A stretch of 10,215 nt of DNA from Planctomycetota bacterium (lineage in GTDB: Bacteria > Planctomycetota > SKW154), in the NCBI GenBank assembly GCA_026418755.1, contig JAOAAR010000040.1, positions 1 through 10,215 of the forward strand. Reading direction: 5' to 3'. Every line of letters starts with the position of its first letter. Positions within the stretch are counted from its first letter, which is position 1. Positions 6,322 to 10,215 of this stretch are shown here, piece after piece. Under the pieces are notes generated by a model that made no database searches, had not been told where the DNA came from, and saw only the letters and a list, made by a program, of their open reading frames with translations. The position numbers and the translations under genes are program-made.

Positions 6322-6325
6322 TCAC
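6310..6325. terminator. Weak dyad centred on the overlapping convergent stop codons
   Basis: GTGAC (6310-6314) and GTCAC (6321-6325) flank a 6-base loop that contains parts of both stop codons. A pyrimidine-rich run follows on the + strand. It could be a small bidirectional terminator, but the 5-bp stem is near what chance gives. Confidence 0.25.
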
Positions 6326-7064
6326 TCTCCTTTAACCTCTTTATCATCTCTTCACACAGTCTTGAAAGAGATGCTGACTTCTGCCTCGCTTTCTTATAGT
6401 CTTCTATCGCCTTCTCCGGCTCTCCCATCTTACAATATACAGATGCACGCAAAATGTATCCGTCAGCAGAATCACTCAACTCAATATATCTCTCCGCTGC
6501 ACTCAATGCACTGCTGCTCCGCCCCGCCCTCGAAAGATAATCCACACCGTAGCGCAAAAGAGTGGTGTCCTCTCCCTCCAGAACCGCCTCCTCGAAAATC
6601 TGAAGCGCCTTCTCCTCTGCACCTAACTCATACAATGCTGCCGCCCTCACCCCCTTCATCCCACTATCTGTCGGCTCCTTCTCTAAAACTCGCTCCGCAC
6701 TCCTTAACGCCGCACCAAACCTCCCCGCTCCCAGCGCAGCACTCGCATATACTCTCAAAATCCACTCCTCACAGCCCCCCTTCTCTACTCTCCGCTCAAG
6801 CAAATCGCACGCCTCTTCACTCTTCCCTCCCAAATGCTTCAGAAGCGCAAGGTCACTCAAAATCACATCCGACATCGGAAACTCCTTCTTCAACCTCTCC
6901 ATCTCTTGTATGGCACCTTCAAAATCCCCATCCGCAAAATATGTAAACGCCCTTATACGACTCTCCTTTATCCTCTTCTCTCTCTCACCTCCCGAATCTC
7001 CAACTACCGAAACCGCCGCAAAAACTAACCCTACCAGAATAAATAGAATCAAAAAGATTCTCAT
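6318..7064 (-). CDS. Membrane-anchored or exported TPR protein
   Basis: The 248-residue product starts with a hydrophobic segment (residues 2-22, 'IFLILFILVGLVFAAVSVV') that is either a signal anchor or a signal peptide, so the rest lies outside the cytoplasmic membrane. Then come about five or six tetratricopeptide repeats, for example 'RAFTYFADGDFEGAIQEMER', 'YASAALGAGRFGAALRSAER', 'RAAALYELGAEEKALQIFEE', 'YLSRAGRSSSALSAAERYIE' and 'ASVYCKMGEPEKAIEDYKKA'. These show the W/L-G-Y-A-F/A-P spacing of the family. TPRs bind partner proteins; the partner is not evident. The ribosome-binding site GAGG (complement of 7072-7075) lies seven bases before the ATG, partly within the stop region of the upstream gene. 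The 4-base gap points to translational coupling with that gene, so the two products probably work together in the envelope. Confidence 0.85.
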   Translation of the reverse strand: MRIFLILFILVGLVFAAVSVVGDSGGEREKRIKESRIRAFTYFADGDFEGAIQEMERLKKEFPMSDVILSDLALLKHLGGKSEEACDLLERRVEKGGCEEWILRVYASAALGAGRFGAALRSAERVLEKEPTDSGMKGVRAAALYELGAEEKALQIFEEAVLEGEDTTLLRYGVDYLSRAGRSSSALSAAERYIELSDSADGYILRASVYCKMGEPEKAIEDYKKARQKSASLSRLCEEMIKRLKESD

Positions 7065-7068
7065 ACCA

Positions 7069-7869
7069 CTACCTCTGCCAGATAAACCTGTAACTCGTCA
7101 CCACAGGATAACCCCGATAAACAGGATACCCATAGAAACGCCACCACCTCGACTCCCAATAACTCTTCCTTACAATCAAATACCCGTTCCCGAACGGTAT
7201 GTATTCATACTGCTCATAAAGATGCGATGAGGTAGGCAAAGCGCTCGACCTCTCACAATAATCTAACCCTAAAACCCCCGGCTCGTCCCCGTGCCTCTTG
7301 CTCTCCTCCTCCTTCCGTCTTAACTGCGAAATCCGCTCAGAGATTCGCCTCTGCCGCTCCTTTGCCTCCTTCCTCTTCCTCTCTTCTTCTTCCCTTTTTC
7401 TCTCTGTCTCTTCAGGTGACAACCACTTGCCATTCACAAAACGCCACCCGTCCTCCCTATAAAGCCTTTTCTCACTCCTCCATCTTCCATCGACCCACAA
7501 AAAACCCAGGCGATGAAGCAGTTTCACATCCTCAGGCGCACTCTTCAACGCAACAAACAAGTGAAATATTTCCTCCTCTCTCAACCCTTCTTCCCTCGCT
7601 AACTCAGCCAAACGAATCTGCGCTCTCATATCTTGCTCGGATGCTCGCCTCTCATACTCTGCATACTTGATCCTCTTGTCTTCACCTGCCCTTATTCGTG
7701 CAATGTCACTCTTCTTCACTGTGACTTTTCCGAAACGCCCCATTACGACGAAATGCTCCCCATCCTCGCGAATATCACCGCGCAAAGTACTTCCATCCTT
7801 CAAAACCACTTCATCCGCATACAGCAGAACCAGAGAAATGAAAATAAATACCCCACCCACAAAACGCAT
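7069..7869 (-). CDS. Exported coiled-coil protein with small N-terminal beta domain and W-x-D-G-x-W motifs
   Basis: The 266-residue product has a signal peptide (hydrophobic 7-17, likely cut after 'LLYA' at residue 18). Residues about 20-60 ('VVLKDGSTLRGDI', 'FGKVTVKKSDIARI') form a small beta-rich unit often seen at the N-terminus of exported proteins in Planctomycetota-like bacteria. A middle part has 'LGFLWVDGRWRSEKRLYRED' and 'GWRFVNGKWLSPEE', tandem aromatic D/N-G-x-W motifs. A highly charged coiled coil follows (about 155-190, E/K/R heptads). The last 45 residues are rich in Tyr, Trp and Phe ('ESRWWRFYGYPVYRGYPVV'). I cannot name the function; scaffolding or binding in the periplasm or at the surface is inference. 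A GGAG (complement of 7878-7881), eight bases before the ATG, supports the start. It is the first gene of the pair with the TPR protein. A possible -10 TATAAA is at the complement of 7894-7899 with no clear -35. Confidence 0.8.
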   Translation of the reverse strand: MRFVGGVFIFISLVLLYADEVVLKDGSTLRGDIREDGEHFVVMGRFGKVTVKKSDIARIRAGEDKRIKYAEYERRASEQDMRAQIRLAELAREEGLREEEIFHLFVALKSAPEDVKLLHRLGFLWVDGRWRSEKRLYREDGWRFVNGKWLSPEETERKREEEERKRKEAKERQRRISERISQLRRKEEESKRHGDEPGVLGLDYCERSSALPTSSHLYEQYEYIPFGNGYLIVRKSYWESRWWRFYGYPVYRGYPVVTSYRFIWQR

Positions 7870-7963
7870 ACAAAATGCTCCACCCCTCCCTACTTTATAC
7901 GCACAAAAACCAGATTAATTCTCTCTTATGCCTGATTCTTAAACCGAACTCTAAAGCAGAACT

Positions 7964-8464
7964 TCAGTTTTTATTCGCCATAACGACAACCCAGACGAAG
8001 TACCGCTTCATCCCGCCTCCAAAATTGTTGTCAAACTTGGCAAAGCCAACCCCATACTGGTCAAGATTGCCATCATTGATTGAGGAGTTGGTTTTGAAAT
8101 GATTCTCCCACGCAAGGTTAGCATTGCCAGCCTTCTCCGCGGTGTCAATATAGATAACCTCAACCTCATTTGATATGGTCGCCGCATAAGCAGGATCAAT
8201 CGCCTGCACATCAGCATGAATCGCTGTACTGTTGTGTGGCGTCGGACTCAATGTCTTCACCTGCGCATATTCATCAGCATACTTCTGCGCCACCTGTGAA
8301 AGAACCGAATTGTATTCTATCGGCTTACCAGCATCATCACGCGCCTTGAATATTAACTGCGCGAGTGAGGTAGCCGCGGAACCTCCCGAACCTCCACCAT
8401 TACCGCTACACCCAACCCCCAACACCAAAACCGCTATTAAGCCAAAAGTGATTCCTAATCGCAT
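7964..8464 (-). CDS. CAP (SCP/PR-1-like) domain lipoprotein, divergent
   Basis: The 166-residue product begins with a lipoprotein signal (hydrophobic 3-18, 'LVLGVGC', lipid-bearing Cys19) and a Gly/Ser-rich tether (20-30). The rest reads as a compact CAP domain: 'KARDDAGKPIEYNSVLSQVA' with 'KYADEYA' (helix 1), His77 or His83 in 'TPHNSTAIHAD', Glu100 or Glu102 in 'NEVEVIY' for the 'ENI' position, Trp119 and His122 in 'AWENHF' for the 'W..S.GH' position, then 'YGVGFAKF' and 'YFVWVVVMA', the closing strands. The residues that form the CAP cavity are only partly kept, so it is divergent. CAP proteins are secreted, with varied and mostly unknown roles. AGGAGG (complement of 8471-8476), six bases before the ATG, makes the start clear; in-frame starts up to 8581 lack a ribosome-binding site and would bury the signal peptide. 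Confidence 0.75.
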   Translation of the reverse strand: MRLGITFGLIAVLVLGVGCSGNGGGSGGSAATSLAQLIFKARDDAGKPIEYNSVLSQVAQKYADEYAQVKTLSPTPHNSTAIHADVQAIDPAYAATISNEVEVIYIDTAEKAGNANLAWENHFKTNSSINDGNLDQYGVGFAKFDNNFGGGMKRYFVWVVVMANKN

Positions 8465-8504
8465 ATAACTCCTCCTAAAAAACCCTTTTCCTATTTCAGT
8501 ATCA

Positions 8505-8537
8505 ATTATATATATATAAGACGCAACTTGCACACAA
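8505..8537 (-). promoter_or_regulatory. Possible promoter of the CAP lipoprotein gene
   Basis: On the - strand an alternating TATATATATATAAT tract (complement of 8505-8518) contains several -10-like hexamers, including a perfect TATAAT at the complement of 8505-8510. TTGTGT (complement of 8532-8537) lies 17 bases from a TATATA reading of the tract. The exact boxes cannot be fixed by eye. Confidence 0.4.
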
Positions 8538-8543
8538 TATTCT

Positions 8544-8574
8544 GTCATAGAAATGAAAATCTTAACCTTATGAC
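8544..8574. repeat. Inverted repeat between gpmI and the CAP gene
   Basis: GTCATA (8544-8549) and TATGAC (8569-8574) are perfect 6-bp inverted arms, 19 bases apart, just upstream of the CAP promoter region. It may be an operator or a weak 3' structure for the gpmI transcript; the arms are short. Confidence 0.25.
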
Positions 8575-8577
8575 CTT

Positions 8578-8700
8578 TCAATTACTCTTTAGTGGTGTGT
8601 ATGACATGAATGCATGCTTCAATTCGCCAACAGCAGAACAATCTACCCCTTCCCAACTAAACCCCATCTGCAACCCGACCACCTCATATTTTGCCTTCAC
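8578..8700 (-). CDS. Candidate 40-residue small ORF directly after gpmI, same frame
   Basis: Starting at GTG (complement of 8698-8700), three bases past the gpmI stop codon, 40 sense codons run to TGA. The product begins 'MKAKYEVVGLQMGF' and ends 'YTPLKSN'. A GAGGG inside the last gpmI codons, ten bases ahead, could serve as ribosome-binding site. The codon mix resembles that of gpmI. I do not recognise the protein. An open run of this length is not rare by chance, and it might equally be untranslated gpmI 3' region or a relic of a longer C-terminus. Confidence 0.25.
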   Translation of the reverse strand: MKAKYEVVGLQMGFSWEGVDCSAVGELKHAFMSYTPLKSN

Positions 8701-8703
8701 TCC

Positions 8704-10215
8704 CTATCCGCCCTCAATCATACTCTCTCCGCTCATCTCATCCGGCTTCTCTAAACCCAATAAATCCAATACAGTCGGCGCCACATCTGCCAAAACCCCA
8801 CTCTCTCTCAACTTGTACCTATTCCCTCTACTATCCGCTATACAGAAATGCACAGGATTCAATGTGTGATATGTGTGCGGCGAGCCCTCCTCATCTTGCA
8901 TCACCTCACAGTTCCCATGGTCAGCCGTCACAACAACAACCCCTCCCAATCTGAAAACACACTCAACTACCCGCCCAACACACTCATCTACTACTTCAAC
9001 CGCCTTCACCGCAGCCTCAAATACCCCTGTATGCCCCACCATATCACAGTTCGCATAATTCACCACCACAAAATCATCTACCCTCTCATCCAGCCTCTTA
9101 AGCAGCGCATCTGTCACTTCATACGCACTCATCTCAGGCTTCATATCATAAGTCGCCACCTTCGGCGACGGAATAAGAAGCCTCTCCTCTCCATCATAAG
9201 GAACCTCCCTCCCATTGTTGAAAAAATATGTCACATGTGCATACTTCTCTGTCTCCGCTATCCGAAACTGCTTAAGTCCATTCTCCGATAAAACCTTCCC
9301 GAGATTCTTCTCCACAGGAGGAAGCGAAAATGCATAGGGTACATCTAACGCCCCATCATAAAGAGTAAATGTTGCCATCCTCTCCTTCAATTTCTCGTCA
9401 TATTTTCTCTCAAATTCATTAAAATTATCAGCAACAAGAGCCCTCGTCAATTGCCTTCCTCGGTCAGCCCGAAAATTAAAAAAAATAACTCCGTCTCCTT
9501 TCTCCATCCCCTTATAAACAAACTCTTTATTCCTTATCACAACAGGTTTCACAAACTCGTCCGTTTCTCCCCTTCTGTAGGCATTCTCTAACGCCTCTTC
9601 GGCACTCTCTTCAAACCGTTCCCCTTTTCCCCATACAATCGCATCATACGCAATCTTCGTCCTTTCCCATCTCTTGTCTCTGTCCATCCCCCAATACCGC
9701 CCACCAACCGTCGCAACCTTCCCTCCGTACTCCTTACACCACTCTTCCACCTGCCTTATGTACTTAAGCGCACTCTTCGGTGCCACATCCCTGCCGTCCA
9801 AAAATAGATGTAAATATACCTTACTCACTCTGTTCTGCCGCGCCATCTTAAGTAACGCCCTCAAATGCTCTATATCAGAATGAACTATCCCATCCGAACA
9901 TAAACCCATCAAGTGTAATGCGCCCCCTGATTCTCTACACTTCCTCATTACTGAAAGAAGCACCTCGTTTTTGAAAAACTCTCCGTTCTCCACCTTCTCC
10001 CTGATGTGAAGCGATTCTTGCTTAACTATCCGCCCAGCCCCTATGTTCGAGTGCCCCACCTCTGAATTGCCCATTATTCCATCCGGAAGTCCTACATACC
10101 GCCCATGACACAAAAGCCGACTCGCACCGAACCGCTCAAACAGCCTCTTATGATTGGGAGTCCGTGCATGCGTAGTCGCGTTCCATCTCCCCCCCTCCTC
10201 TACTGCCCAGCCATC
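8704..10215 (-). CDS. gpmI: 2,3-bisphosphoglycerate-independent phosphoglycerate mutase (iPGM), 5' end outside window
   Basis: This enzyme interconverts 3-phosphoglycerate and 2-phosphoglycerate in glycolysis and gluconeogenesis, using two Mn ions and a phosphoserine intermediate, in the cytoplasm. The frame is open to the window edge and gives 503 residues. The first residues 'DGWAVEEGGRWNA' and 'TPN' fit the N-terminal metal-binding 'LDGWG...NA...A.TP' block. Ser51 of 'MGNSEVGHSNIGAGR' is the catalytic serine (Ser62 in the Geobacillus enzyme), so about 11 residues are missing. Other hallmarks are 'DGRDVAPKSALKYI', 'VGGRYWGMDRDKRWERTKIA', 'FNFRADRGRQLTRAL', 'HVTYFFNNG', 'LIPSPKVATYD', 'VNYANCDMVGHTG' (metal ligands D and H) and 'VTADHGNCE' (metal ligands D and H). 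The usual C-terminal 'KP.EM.G.S' is followed by 'MIEGG' and TAG. Length and motifs indicate an intact, active enzyme. Confidence 0.97.
   Translation of the reverse strand, partial: DGWAVEEGGRWNATTHARTPNHKRLFERFGASRLLCHGRYVGLPDGIMGNSEVGHSNIGAGRIVKQESLHIREKVENGEFFKNEVLLSVMRKCRESGGALHLMGLCSDGIVHSDIEHLRALLKMARQNRVSKVYLHLFLDGRDVAPKSALKYIRQVEEWCKEYGGKVATVGGRYWGMDRDKRWERTKIAYDAIVWGKGERFEESAEEALENAYRRGETDEFVKPVVIRNKEFVYKGMEKGDGVIFFNFRADRGRQLTRALVADNFNEFERKYDEKLKERMATFTLYDGALDVPYAFSLPPVEKNLGKVLSENGLKQFRIAETEKYAHVTYFFNNGREVPYDGEERLLIPSPKVATYDMKPEMSAYEVTDALLKRLDERVDDFVVVNYANCDMVGHTGVFEAAVKAVEVVDECVGRVVECVFRLGGVVVVTADHGNCEVMQDEEGSPHTYHTLNPVHFCIADSRGNRYKLRESGVLADVAPTVLDLLGLEKPDEMSGESMIEGG

Noticed and set aside
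6362..6946. A 194-codon + strand open frame rich in Ser, Pro, Leu and His.
   Set aside because: It is antisense to the TPR gene, has low-complexity composition typical of the complement of a purine-rich gene, and has no ribosome-binding site.
7941..7966. Repeated GAACT motifs after the CAP stop as a terminator.
   Set aside because: They are direct rather than inverted repeats and no T-tract follows on the - strand.
8465..8581. N-terminal extension of the CAP lipoprotein gene to an ATG at 8581.
   Set aside because: It would place 39 residues before the signal peptide and run through the TATATA promoter tract; the AGGAGG at the complement of 8471-8476 fixes the start at 8464.
8848..9291. A 147-codon + strand open frame.
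   Set aside because: It lies entirely antisense to gpmI, whose conserved motifs prove the other strand is coding.

Overview
The window looks like a piece of a bacterial chromosome of moderate GC content from a lineage I cannot name. Several features are common in Planctomycetota and related or candidate phyla: large secreted beta-helix proteins ending in a choice-of-anchor Q type tail, and small exported proteins carrying a 'LKDGS..RG' domain with W-x-D-G-x-W motifs. This placement is inference only. I see no rRNA, tRNA, CRISPR array, insertion sequence or phage gene.

Left part, all + strand. Positions 1-2409 are the 3' part of a giant secreted beta-helix protein built of roughly 365-residue modules. 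After 16 bases comes a lipoprotein (2426-3862) that joins a TolB/CsgG-like N-terminal domain to a caspase-like domain with its catalytic residues missing and an intact EF-hand loop. After 13 more bases comes an exported dual-specificity-type phosphatase (3876-4469). These three probably form one run of cell-envelope genes, ending at a hairpin near 4509-4529. A new promoter with a dyad over its -10 box drives a two-gene regulatory unit: an 82-residue MerR-type DNA-binding protein (4661-4909) and a FliA/WhiG-type sigma factor (4933-5721).

Middle. A 195-base gap (5722-5916) holds a well-formed promoter for a BFN/DUF151 bifunctional nuclease-like gene (5917-6321).

Right part, all - strand. From right to left: gpmI, the cofactor-independent phosphoglycerate mutase (8704-10215, missing only about 11 N-terminal residues); a possible 40-codon ORF in the same frame after it; a CAP-domain lipoprotein (7964-8464); and a tightly coupled pair of exported proteins, a coiled-coil protein (7069-7869) and a TPR protein (6318-7064). 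The TPR and BFN genes converge and their stop codons overlap.

On a larger scale, the + strand is G-rich over C up to about 5.3 kb, roughly balanced to about 5.7 kb, then strongly C-rich to the end. The change holds even inside the BFN gene, which lies on the + strand. Gene direction flips at nearly the same place. This is the pattern expected where two replication forks meet, so the window may span or adjoin a replication terminus. I found no obvious complete new defence or mobile system. The best leads are the pseudo-caspase lipoprotein operon, the MerR/sigma pair with its operator-like dyad, and the skew switch.
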